64,000 bases of DNA from Nemopilema nomurai (Eukaryota > Cnidaria > Scyphozoa > Rhizostomeae > Rhizostomatidae), in NCBI GenBank assembly GCA_003864495.1, contig ML133383.1, forward strand, positions 8,354,880 through 8,418,879, given 5' to 3'. The notes under the pieces are model-generated. The model was not told where the DNA came from. It saw only the letters and a list, made by a program, of their open reading frames with translations, and did no database searches. How positions within the stretch are numbered: position 1 is the first letter of the stretch; every line of letters begins with the position of its first letter. The translations under genes were made by a program, and so were the position numbers. Below are positions 36,401 to 46,300 of this stretch, piece after piece.

Positions 36401-37161
36401 CGCTGAATAAAAAGGCTGAGACCAAACCCACCAGGACTCCTCCTTCAAAGCCGAGTGACAAGCGGCCGGGACCTGCGAAGAACGGCAATGGAAATGTAGT
36501 GCCGAAAAATCTATCTGAGACTGGTGCAACCAGTATGGAGTGGGATCCCTATTTCCTTAACACAAAGAAAAACGAGGAGGAGCGACGCCGGCTGGAAAGG
36601 AAGCCGAGCAACGCGAGAAAGAAGTCGCGAAACATCTCTCCAATATCCGAGGAAAACACTCAAGAGCGGGAAGAGGACCAGCCCGTGGATAGTGTTGCAC
36701 CCCAAGTTGGCTCCGACGACGCCGACTCGGTAACTGCAGCTCCGTCTGAAAGTCTATATCCACTGAACACAAGTGATACGTCAGAGTCCGCGGCCCAGGA
36801 AGCGGCTGCCCCGAAGCGGAGGGTCTCCCCTCCAGATAGAGGCGGCTCCACACAGAGGCCATCTCCATCGCAGAGAACGGCGCCGCCGCAGAAGTCATTG
36901 CCTCCACAGAGAACGTCTCCACCGCAGAGGTCATCGCCTCCACAGAGAACGTCTCCACCGCAGAGGTCATCTCCGCCTTCAAAACACACACCACCACGGC
37001 GGGTTTCTCCACCCCAAGGAGCCTCGGCACAAGACACTTCACCGCCATTGCGAAATTCTAGAAGGACGTCTCCCCGTGATACGCTCGATTCTTCGCCTAG
37101 GACTAGTGATAATTATGAGAAATCAGATAAGCACACTCAGTTTAACAGTAGTCGTCGATAA
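18372..37161 (+). CDS. Gene 2: MANSC x3 - SEA - HRM - GAIN/GPS single-pass membrane protein, 23 exons
   Basis: Predicted cell-surface protein of 2,349 residues. Exons: 18372-18468, 20091-21464, 21893-21925, 22277-22386, 22881-22939, 23167-23342, 24045-24146, 24495-24601, 25646-27848, 28243-28643, 28998-29066, 29374-29457, 29827-29953, 30420-30578, 31056-31140, 31613-31739, 32022-32068, 32558-32672, 33221-33555, 33754-33785, 34761-34837, 35573-35590, 36049-37161. All phases close. Order: signal peptide, MANSC (Cys 45-108, 235-298, 401-464), SEA (about 502-616), HRM (617-686), disorder (687-1420), GAIN with GPS cleavage after Leu1812, proline-rich spacer, TM (about 1909-1936), tail of about 413 residues. 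The ectodomain resembles an adhesion GPCR but only one helix exists. Ligand and signalling are unknown. The weakest junctions are the GTCCGA donor at 27849 and the GC donor at 28644. Confidence 0.85.
18469..20090 (+). other. Gene 2 intron 1
   Basis: A 1.6 kb intron ending in CTCTTTGCAG. It is AT-rich with no open frame carrying a recognisable domain. Confidence 0.75.
20091..21464 (+). other. Gene 2 exon 2: three MANSC/MANEC domains in one exon
   Basis: Each unit shows the MANSC cysteine layout: one Cys, about 35-40 residues, C-x3-CC, C-D-[VA]-A-F, C, C-x4-C and a last C. Examples are ACSQYCCEDRHCDVAF, MCVDLCCKDKKCDVAFM and TCIGLCCAEMMCDAAFLLG. Each is followed by a LVYVTR / LAYVVKK / LAFVDRK strand. 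Linkers are polar, and the second is rich in Lys, Ser and Thr. Known MANSC proteins (KIAA0319, LRP11, HAI-1) are secreted or membrane-bound and carry the domain near the N terminus, as here. Confidence 0.85.
22277..23342 (+). other. Gene 2 SEA domain (exons 4-6)
   Basis: Three exons encode YTVHLNITNEDFKEGLRD, EFLNFAQAVRAAISGILG, FKNIEILAFRPNKVIAIFNI and VLLQLIVDSLRKGEV. This is the SEA order of strand, helix, strand, strand, helix. The usual self-cleavage loop (GSVVV-like) is replaced by RPNKVIAIF, so autoproteolysis at this domain looks unlikely. SEA domains commonly stand in the stalks of glycosylated membrane proteins and of several adhesion GPCRs. Confidence 0.75.
24045..24601 (+). other. 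Gene 2 hormone-receptor motif (HRM) domain (exons 7-8)
   Basis: Encodes ICPPEHNYDAHWPLA, NIPCPRDAKGLSNRRCIGSE and WQVPDFSDCVS. The paired CP, G-x-x-N/K-R-x-C and W-x-x-PDFS-x-C signature is that of HRM/HormR domains in family B and adhesion GPCRs. A phase-1 intron splits the domain after PRDAK, exactly as in gene 3. Confidence 0.85.
25646..27848 (+). other. Gene 2 exon 9: 734-residue disordered Pro/Gln/Ser-rich region
   Basis: One long exon between HRM and GAIN. It starts AQLLNSASVHSPELTPASVI and becomes rich in Pro, Gln, Asn and Ser, then in acidic and Ser residues. It holds a furin-type RKRR site and a short PASGPASGP duplication. The base composition is richer in GC than the flanking introns. 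No folded domain is recognised, and a flexible spacer role is inferred. The donor used to reach the GAIN exons (AAAG|GTCCGA) is weak, and the frame also reads on to a stop 62 bases later. Confidence 0.75.
26930..26941 (+). other. Furin-type cleavage site RKRR|S in gene 2
   Basis: SIRKRRSVNDG lies in the disordered region and matches R-x-[KR]-R. If cut in the secretory route, the MANSC-SEA-HRM part would separate from the GAIN part unless held by other bonds. Confidence 0.55.
27908..27957 (+). terminator. In-frame stop and AATAAA after gene 2 exon 9 (alternative 3' end)
   Basis: If the weak donor at 27849 is not used, the frame ends with FLDLPIDRDFVLE and a TGA at 27908-27910. A canonical AATAAA follows at 27952-27957. 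This is the layout of an alternative terminal exon. It would give a secreted product of about 1,440 residues lacking GAIN and TM. Confidence 0.5.
28243..32672 (+). other. Gene 2 GAIN domain and GPS (exons 10-18)
   Basis: Helical subdomain A: FGGDILLSADIFEELSNYMQ, FIEAASSLLDEKNAQEWKN and NVLLEFIDDVEEYGKAAS. Subdomain B strands: RIVFPNYLDPVIANWSNTRN, TIHITLFLFKTAHKL, VGSGLISMAIDPP and APVALNLQNTN. It ends with the GPS box CGFWNSTSEDWSSNGC and CECDHLTIFGVLV. The HL|T autoproteolysis triad is intact, with cleavage expected between Leu1812 and Thr1813 (32633/32634). GAIN domains are known from adhesion GPCRs and polycystin-1-like proteins. In those the cleaved halves stay associated. Confidence 0.88.
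28644..28997 (+). other. Probable GC-AG intron in gene 2
   Basis: GAAATCAAG|GCATGT joins to TTTGAAG|GAATTCATC in phase 0, giving the continuous helix SPQEIKEFIEAASS. The nearest GT would shift the frame. The paralogous gene 3 has a normal GT donor (CTACGG|GTAAGG) at the same place. Confidence 0.7.
33221..33555 (+). other. Gene 2 exon 19: polyproline spacer and single transmembrane helix
   Basis: Directly after the GPS comes PPKTPVKPLPPPE, then a run of about 18 consecutive prolines, then a basic linker (PSKATPTKSGENQGNK) and the helix FLFWIIIVLIILIIILLLCL. Four Cys follow at the inner face (CLCCLFCW), which are possible palmitoylation sites. About 95 residues separate the new N terminus from the membrane, against 20-25 in gene 3. 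Confidence 0.88.
35784..35887 (+). repeat. 53-bp direct repeat, two copies, in gene 2 intron 22
   Basis: CACTTAACCAAGCCTTAAAG begins at 35784 and again at 35837. The copies then stay similar (GAGACAA, TGC, AAAAATTGAT). They lie in the intron before the last exon. Simple local duplication. Confidence 0.75.
36901..36972 (+). repeat. 36-bp tandem duplication in the gene 2 tail
   Basis: Two copies of a 36-base unit starting CCTCCACAGAGAACGTCTCC differ only in the last base (g/t). They encode PPQRTSPPQRSS twice. Near identity suggests a recent duplication or conversion. Weaker copies precede it from about 36820. Confidence 0.85.
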
Positions 37162-37815
37162 TTCAGCAGGTGAATTTTAACCTTAAGAAGCTCCCAAGAC
37201 CGATCGCAAGGTAATGGGGCGCATCATATCGTGCTTCCATTTAAAAAAGACCTCTCTAGCTTCCTTGACTAATAAGTAAGTGTTTTGACTTCCGCCAACA
37301 CAGACGTCCTGATGACGTAAAAAAGCAAGTGGATTTCATCTGCCTTTTTACCTGCAGCAAAACAAACATCACGGTTGTAAACAAAGCCAAATCGCGTGCT
37401 TTTTTAGCATTTTGAGGGATTATGTCAAACAGTAAACAAGGCATTTTAACTCTGTACTTCTAGTATTAAATCTTTGGCAATTGTTTGATTTCGCTATTTC
37501 ACGACTTAAAAAACTATTGGATTTAGCTATTGCTCGGCTTGAACGACTTTTGTTGGAAATTTTGATGAAATGGCGAGACAAATAATGGATGTTAGGTTTG
37601 AAGAACGGTTTAAGGTAAATGAGAGATTTGAAATAGGTAACATTCTGGCCAGACATCCATTCTTTTAGCAGGCATCTCATATATTAGCCGGCTGATCTTT
37701 TTAAAGCTTATCTAATTGTTTTGCAAACTTAAAGTCGTTATCGTCATATAAGAACCCTATACACGTGTCCACGTGAAGAGCATTTATATCAAGCAGAATT
37801 GCAACTTTGGTCAGG

Positions 37816-37821
37816 AATAAA
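37816..37821 (+). terminator. Polyadenylation signal AATAAA, gene 2
   Basis: Canonical hexamer about 655 bases after the gene 2 stop codon, followed by an A-run. It is the first exact AATAAA in the flank. Confidence 0.5.
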
Positions 37822-40296
37822 AAAAATGTTCACACGTCAATGGGAAAAACACAAGAGGTCATGTTCGTTCATCTTTGGAGCTTCCTGTGTTTTCATTCAC
37901 CTGAAGAAAAACTTGAAGTATTGTACTCCTCTTTAGTCTCATACAGTGCAGATTATCATTAAGGAAACTGTAATTAAATTTCATTTTCGCTACTGTAAAT
38001 TGTAAAACAACAATTAGTTGTCAAAGACAGGTTAAATTATATCTCTGCTCTAATTTTTGTATAGTTTCGATTTGAAGTTATTTATTAGTACGCAAATCGT
38101 TTTGACAAATGACGCTTATAAATCGCTAATTTTTGTAATACGAAAGTATCACTGACTACTCGCTGTTATTTGCTTTAATGTCTTTACATATTACCCGACA
38201 TACTGGCATCCCTCATAGGGCAGTGTCCAGAGAAGTTTGGTAGCCTAGATAGAGAATAGATTTTATTAGTTTGCTTCCAAAACAGTGGAAAATATAATTT
38301 TTTCTTAACTTCTGGTAAGGTCTATAGTTGAAAAGAGAAAAGTTGACAAGCAAAGAATGGACTCTTTCATGTCCACACGTTAACTCCTGTCCGCTCTTTT
38401 TTGATAAAAGTCCTAAAATCAAGAACAGCCTGTTGGCATGGTTGGCTTTAAATTAGGCCTTCGCTAGGAATTGTCTCGTTTTCAAATACATCAGCTGTGC
38501 CAAATTGAGGTAAAACCCTCCGCATTTTCATGGAAAGGTTAGGCAGCTGTGTGAAACTTCAATAATAAGCATGAAAATAAGGTTTCTGTGGAGTATTAAG
38601 ATTAATGGCTTCTACAAGACTATAACAAAAATATTTTTCCTATATTCAGATCCCTGTATTTTCTCTTTGAGATCCAGGATGCACCTCCAACAAGGTTGAA
38701 CACCATCATTTACCTACCATCAGAAGTGCATGTGTAATTCTCGCAAAATTCTGTGTTTTATCCTTGAGACTTCATAGCCCTTGTTGCCTGGATATCATGA
38801 AACTATATGTGCAACAATTCAAAATGCCTCATGATTTCCACTACGCATTTTCATTTGAATTTCCAAAACTGACTTTTCGAACACATCACACAAGATGTCA
38901 AAGGTACCTTTGATTTCAGTATCATCAGATTCCACCATACCCAAGCATTCCGTAATCAAATTAGACCTTTAAACCACCTTGCAGCTTTCCCCTCACTTAG
39001 GACAACTTCAAGTTCACTTAGGAGAATACGTAATATTTAACGGATTCTTCAAGCCGCTCTAGGAAGCTACAAATAGCAAGGATCTGGCCCGAATATAAGA
39101 CCTTATGACATTCAGTTACCTAAAAATTTACATCAAAATTTACTGAGACAACTGCTTTCGTGCAGTGGCTCAAAAGAGTCTTTCTCGCTATTTACAACGT
39201 CTTATGGAAGCGCACAGAAATCACAGTCTAGTTTTGCGTTGCACGTTGCTTAAAAACTCTGCACATGCTGCTCAAACTTTTTAGTGAAAAAGGCAAAGCG
39301 GTGCTATTGCATTATGCTTGTTCTTACCTTCAGCACTAGTTGACGAAAGTGGTACTTCGAAGCTACATAGAACTAACTTCAAAACTTTCAATGTTACCGA
39401 ATGTTATAAATGTTACGAAAAATGCTCCAGTAACGAGAAATAGTTTTTCGAGCAGACCATCATAGAACCAAAGGACATTTCAAAAGGAGTTTAATCAGAA
39501 AAGAAACATGTTTTGAACTATTATGACATTCTCCTGCTGATTATATGCCAAACTTTGAAATCTATTCCCTGGAGTTTAAGAAAGAATACACTTTGTCACG
39601 GCGTGTGGTGGACTCAACGAATTTGAAACGCGATGTATCCGACTTGCTTTTGAAAGCGAGTGACTCCAGAGACAAATATTTTAGCAAGGACATTCCAGTG
39701 GGATTAGCTTATTCTGTAATCATTTGATCTTTCTCCCAAACCGGGTACAATTCTGCCTGGAAAGCAAAATAACGTACACTTGTATACAGTAGCAAAATAT
39801 CGCTTTAACATCCAACTGCTTCGCACGCTCCGTGTCCCTGACTTAACAGCCTCTACCTCCCTTGAAAGCGCGAGTCGTTTTATACGCGCATGATCTTATG
39901 GATCGAGAATTCGGCTAGGCGTAGGGGACCAGCGCAGCAAGAAACCAATGGCAAATTGGCATGTACCTCGCTTGGCTACTCTGCAGTAAATGTACTCGTC
40001 ACGCTTCAGTGGCATTACGTCAGATGACCCATCAATGCACGGGCCTTTCACCGCACCTGGCTCAAATTCAAACTGCTGATTCTCAATAATTCGTTGCTTG
40101 AATTTATGAATTAAAAACAATATTCTTTATACTATTCAGCGATGGATTTCGGATAATTAATGCATTGTTTACATCGTGTTATTTTTACAATCCAGCAGAA
40201 ATTATGGATAGAGTTGAACGCGGTACAGCCTGTGCATTGCTTATGGGTATATTTTGATTTATCTGCAAAGCGGGACTCCTAAATGGATATAAGCGG
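37822..40296. other. Intergenic region between genes 2 and 3
   Basis: About 2.5 kb that must hold the gene 3 promoter and any 5' UTR. I see no convincing TATA box, repeat family or extra gene. The short open frames here have no domain features. Confidence 0.55.
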
Positions 40297-40375
40297 ATGG
40301 AGAAGAAATATGGAAAATCGTGGATGCATAGAACATTTCGATTTTGGACTGCAACATTTGTTGTGATTTTAGTCG
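40297..40375 (+). other. Gene 3 exon 1: signal peptide
   Basis: The ATG at 40297 gives MEKKYGKSWMHRTFRFW followed by TATFVVILVG. It ends GTCG|GTAAG in phase 1 and joins 42785 to read VGSFAVDG. An upstream ATG at 40284 is out of frame and soon stops. The hydrophobic core is short but typical in its position and charge pattern. Confidence 0.72.
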
Positions 40376-43300
40376 GTAAGTTCGACCTTGATTTCTCCAT
40401 CCAGAATAGCATTATCTTGCACATGGTCGCCACACTCTACTGCCTATCGTTCAGGCTAAAAAGCATTCGGATACCTCGCATGCAATGCAAAACAACCTAT
40501 GCAAAAGATGATAGAACGGCTAGTTTTTTATCCTCTACAGCCATTTCAAACTTTTCGGAAGAAAGTTATACGACAGGCAACTACTTTAGTGTTTGCAAAG
40601 CAAAAGCGAACTCAGATGCAACTTTGTTTGCATTTTAGAAATGGCGACTCTTAGATGCGTTTGGGATTCAGCGAGAATATTTAGGCCATTTTGCAGTAGC
40701 TAATTTGAAAGCTTTTTTACATAAACAAAGAAAGCTATCAGTCTTATCAAGGGGTTATCAGCCTTATCAACTCAGCCTGAAGCCCCAACTTTACAGGTTG
40801 CATTTTCGCTGCATCGCGAGGGTTCTGCATTTGCTCGTAAAAATTCTGCAATTACTAAATCTAACTTTTCCATGTTTTGGCGGCAATAACAGCTGCCTGC
40901 CTTTAGGCCAATATTGAAAAATGAAACTTTAAATCAGTAGGCTTTGTAAAGTCTAAGCTTTTGACAATCTTGTGAAAAACGTTTGCAAATTTCCTGGCTT
41001 TTAGGGACTGCAGAAATAGATTTTCAAAGCTGAAAGAAAGTTCAGCATCTTTACTCTTGTTAAGTTAGAAAAGTACTATTATCTAAATGATTATTATCTG
41101 CATATGCAAAGACGTTTCCATTTTTTTGAGCTCGCAATTAGATTTTTGGGATTACGCAAGTTGTCTCCTTCTAAATATGAGGTCCGTCTGCGATAGAATG
41201 AATAACAGTTGCCTAGAGAACAAAAGAAGACAGCATCGGTTCTGGATGATTCGAGTCTTTCAAACGCAAAGGCAGTCTCCAGGGAGATATCCATGAAGTG
41301 CCTCTGATACAATCTCTGGGAGGTATATGCAAAAATTCAATGCCATAATAGCCTTTAGACATTTGCCGTTGCTTCTTTTTGGAATGCATCCGTCAAAAAG
41401 TGATTGATGGCGATTGCTTTGCATCAAAGTTTAAGATTTAGGTTCCAGTTCTTTAGTGTCTTTGTGTATTTAAGAGAACCTCAAGAAAACGAAAATTTTT
41501 GAGACATCTTCCCACTAAAAGGCTAAAATCATCCAAAAGCTTCCAAAACTGTAATTTCCGATTGTCTATTTTTGTTCGAAGTGCGCTAGTGAAAATGGCT
41601 ATCAATAGATATCACATTTTCAGTTAAAGCATTATTCATTCGCACATTCATTTGAATTCCTTTCGTATAATTCGTCTAGACGAACCGCTTATACTCTTTT
41701 ATGTTTAATTGATTTAATCAAACTGGCAGCCAGGAAGGCCTAGGCCCTTAGGTAAAACTGCAAAACCGTGACAAATCCATTGGCTATTCATGCCCTTTTC
41801 TTATCCACACAGAAGCCGTCACACCAATTCACGACCCTAATTTTCCAGCCAACTGCAATTAGGCTATCAATGGCGACCACTGACCCCTGCCCAAAGCCAT
41901 TCAAAACCAGCCAGAATTGCTCGCTCTTATTTGCACAGACAACCCGCCGACGATTCGTGTAACCGTTTTAATCACAGCGCGAATCGTCATCAGCAACTGT
42001 TCTTTATTGCTGCAAGGAAAAACTTGTATCTAATATCTTAATTAGGAAAGTTAGCTGCCAATCTCAAATGCGCAGCATTCTAGATTTACCCGGAAATTGT
42101 TTTCAGCTTTTGTTGTTGTTGTTGTTGTTGTAGCTATTATGGCAGTGACGCCCATGCGATGGATATGCGCAAAACACTGAAGCAACAAAAGTTTTAAATT
42201 AATTATCAGTCTCGCAAAATTAAGCTAGAGTCTCACATTGAATCTCAAATTCCAAGCTTTTTTTCTTTTTTAAATAACTTTTTTCACAGTACGATCTACA
42301 TGGCTGACAAAAAAATCCAATGTAATACAGTTGTCAGCAGCATCAAAAAGCAAATTAAGAATATTTTTGGGTAAAGAGCTGGGCAATCAGAGTAAGAACA
42401 GCGCATAACGACTTACATGGGCATTGAAGTAAATATCCCCCTATGATAGGAGGAGCCCTTTCACTCCCTTGACATTGTACAGCCAATCAAAATCCCAGTC
42501 CGGGGTAGGTGTACAATATGGCATTAGGCATACAAAATTATTTTGAACTCGTACAACGTAACGTATAACACAATCATGAGCCGCCTGATGTTTTGGCATG
42601 AGCCGTAACAATTGACATGAAATCATCCTCTCACAAATAGAGATCCTCGCAGCATAAGTGTTTGGGGATTTTGAGCATTTTATCATAAATATCTTATAAC
42701 TTCGGGGCTTATTTTTAAAAACTGTAAAGAACTCCATGTGCTTGAAATGAAGAGTATTGCAATGGAATTTGTTGATTTATGCAGGTTCCTTTGCTGTTGA
42801 TGGTAATAATGAGATATGCAAGCAGCAAGAGGAAAGCTCTTTTCATTTGAGAAAACTTTCTTCATCGACCAAGTCAAGCCAAAAGTGCGCTGAGTTGTGT
42901 TGCAAAGACAGCAGGTGTACCATTCCGTTCCACACCAAGCATCATTGTTATGGTATAGCTTGCGTCAAAAAGGAACTTTGTCAGGTCATCTTCGAGCAAC
43001 TGAAAGACTTTCAAGGACATCGCGTGGACAAGAGAGAAACGGATGAGGAAGATGAGGAGGAGCTTAGCCAGAGTCACTGGCAGAATGATCAAGGGACAGC
43101 CTTGAGGATTTATCAAAAACGGGATGTCGATTCTTCTAACAGTACTGCGGAGCCTTTTGGTAATGGAATTGCGAGGAAGCTCGGTGAAAATGGCTTCCCC
43201 GCCTTCCTCATTACAAGTGAGAAAGACAATACGCTAAATTACACCGGTGGCAATGCAAGTAAAGTCAGTCAAGGGGAAAACAGTATGTTTATAAAACTAG

Positions 43301-46300
43301 ATTGCTTCTTGGTATTCCTAAAATTTTACTTTTTATAACAGGGGACTGATCTTTGGTAAAAATGCCTGGAAATAGTCAGATTGTCAGATGTGAAGTTACT
43401 CTAGAGAAACGGACCTCTTGAACTTGTACTGCACCTATTCAGTCGGTTCCCTGAGGTTTAAAAAGCTATAAATATATTCAATGCACAAGTTCCTTTGGAA
43501 CTGGTACATCACATAAAACATTCTAGTAAAAATGAGCTAATGGTGAGCAGTGGGCTTTTATGGCTGTTGCCAGCGAAAAGGGGTGCGTAGGAATTAAAGT
43601 TTTATCACTATTTACCGACTTTTACAAACATAACAAGTGAAGCACCAATTTCCTGCTCATTAAAAATAAGCACTAAAATGGAACATCAAAATGAAATCCC
43701 AATATTGGCCCAAATACGAAAAGGGCTCCTTTATTGGTCGATTGGTATGTGGGTTTTGCCAGTCTGTCACTGATGTTGAGATGTCTTTCTTGTAGACACC
43801 TCTAGTCAGACTGCAGAAAACCAGTTCTTCGTCGCCTTGAATGATTCAGTCTACGATGCGGATGTGAAGGGCCAGAATCTGGTGAAGCGCTCAAACGCCG
43901 ACGAGAATGAGGAGGAGCTCGGTGAGGGAGAAGATCAATACAACGAAGAAGATTATGATGACAGTGACGAAGATGACGTTGATAATGAAGACGACAGAGA
44001 TGCACCCAGGACATCTTGCTCTAAAGACTCCAATTTTCAAAAGTCAACGATTCCAAATAGAAGAAAGAACTATCACTTCAAACGTCTTGCGAGGAGGTCC
44101 ACTTCCCTGAAATCTTGCAGCAGAAAGTGTTGCAAGACAGACAACTGTATTCTGTCATTCATCGTGGAGAAAACCTGCCTAGGCATTCTTTGTAAGGGGG
44201 ATGGAGATTGTCATACGAAGCGAGAAAGATTGCCAGGGATGCACTTTGCTATTTCGACAGTGCAACGTAAAGGTAAGACGTCGATTAATTATGTACCAGG
44301 GTCTCAGACGACATGGAGGGGGCAAGGGGGTTATGCCTCTTTCCGCCCCCATTCATTTTGTTCCTGCCTACACTTTGGTGTGTCAAAGTTTGCTTCCCTT
44401 TTCTTTCTTGGTCACACCAAAGGCTTCGTGATATTTTGGTTTCATCATGAATTCTGACGAATCTTATAGCAACCACGATCTCAGGAAACTTTAAAGAGAG
44501 TGGATTCAGGAGAAAAGTTATCATTAATTCCTTGACCAATTAGCAATTAGATATCGTTACAAGATTGGACTGACATGTATTAGTTAACTTCAAACTATAA
44601 ACGGCTGCTTTTTTGAAATAGAGAGAAGGTGCTTGAGTTTCAAGTTGATTGTGTACCAAAGTATGAAATGATCATCCACCAATAGTAGAAAGAGTTCAAC
44701 TTAATGCAATTTTTCTTTGATTTCTTTTTTACTAATTCGTCTAAGTTTCTTACTAACTTCACAAGAATGCCGCTCTGACTAACAGTTTGAAGATTTTTAA
44801 GGAAGTGAAATACACTTAAAAACGAGTTCTTCATTAACTGCCATCTATCAGTTGGCCATCTAAAATAGAATATCAAAATAGAATGGGCTTGAATCTATAT
44901 TTCAGAAAATTTGGATGAAGATGGGAGCACGGAAAATGACGAGCAGAAAAGGAGTGCGGTTCAGAGTAAGGATGATGAAGACGTTGATGGGGACATTGAT
45001 GAAGATGAGGAGGAAGAAGATGGAAAACTGGAAGAGGTAAAGAAAGAAAAGAAGAGCAAGAAACGAAAGAAGCATAGTAGTACAAAATCACACCAGAAGA
45101 AGACAACAACACGCAAGAAATCTTCCAAAAAGCACAATAAAGACACGGAAAAGGAGCACAGAAGACGCAAATCAAAGAAGCGTCACCAGCACACTAGTGC
45201 CAAGAAGAAAAGTCATCATGTCCACGAAGCAAGCAATGTTGAGGATAGCGAAGAAGAAGCATCTGGCTCCGGGGAAACTGAGCTACCCAGCAAGCGCCAT
45301 GAAATTGACAAAGGCGAAACTGGGGAAGAACTTGATGCCAGAGAAACTGTGCACAGCAGGAAGAATGAAGATTTAAAAAGCAGGGATGATGAAGGCGAGT
45401 CGGACTTTCATCAGGAGAACAACGGTGAAAATGAAAGGAAGAGTGAGTACAGTGATGATGTAAAGCATCTTATTTACGCGAAGAAACCAATGAACAGTAC
45501 GCTATTTGACGATACTGTAGTAGGAGCTGAGAAAGAGGCAAACGATCCAGATGGGCCTGATTCCATAATCAGTAATGAAGAACAGGTTCAACGCAGTGAC
45601 GTAGAGGAGCCGGAAGATAACGACAGGAAGCAGGAAGAAGTGATTCATTTGCCAAATCGTGATGAAGAGCAAGCTGGTAGGGGTGATGAGTCGATGAAAA
45701 TGAGAGAGTCGTCTGTTGAAAACGACAAGAGAAGTGACTTGATGGTCGAGCATAGCCAATACGAGGATGTAGAGGACAGACCGACTAACGACAGGGATGA
45801 AGCTGAAGACGAGGCTGCCAGAAGATGGCATCATCTTCATAGCATCAGGCATAAGGAGCATCACAAATCGAAGCACGGCAAACACTGGACTGCACACCGT
45901 GCGAAAGAAGACTGGGGAAGATATGGGGATTCTCATCACCGTGAGTTTGGCCACAGGTCTGAAAGCGAAGACTATCTACGTCGATTTCAGGGTGAATTTG
46001 AAACACCAAGACATGCTTATCGTGTGTATGATCACAAGGATCACACGGACTCTAGGAGGTACGAATCTTTCAAAGGGAAAGAAGATAATGCAGAGCACTC
46101 AGGCATGGGAGAGAAGGTTATTGAGAGAGAGAAAGACTTCGCAAGTGGCAACTACCCAGGTCATCATAGAAGCAAAGAAAGCAAAGCAAAGTCAGTTAAA
46201 AGTCTTGAAGCAAAAGAAACCAAACAGCACCCTGGAACTTCACGAAATCATGACAAAGATTCAAGGGCATCAAGAAAAAGCCACATTCATGGCTCAAAGA

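Larger units (their letters stand above)
33754..37161 (+). other. Gene 2 cytoplasmic tail (exons 20-23)
   Basis: A short basic juxtamembrane exon, a serine-rich exon, an 18-nt exon and a 1.1 kb last exon. It is disordered and rich in Pro, Ser, Arg and Lys. A cluster of SPPQR-type units near the end gives many PxxP-R elements that could bind SH3 domains (inference from motif). No catalytic domain is seen. Small exons of 18 and 32 nt may be alternatively spliced; the 18-nt one keeps frame. Confidence 0.82.

Noticed and set aside
39545..40120. Small open frames upstream of gene 3 on both strands
   Set aside because: No splice partners, no domain signature, and overlapping frames on opposite strands.
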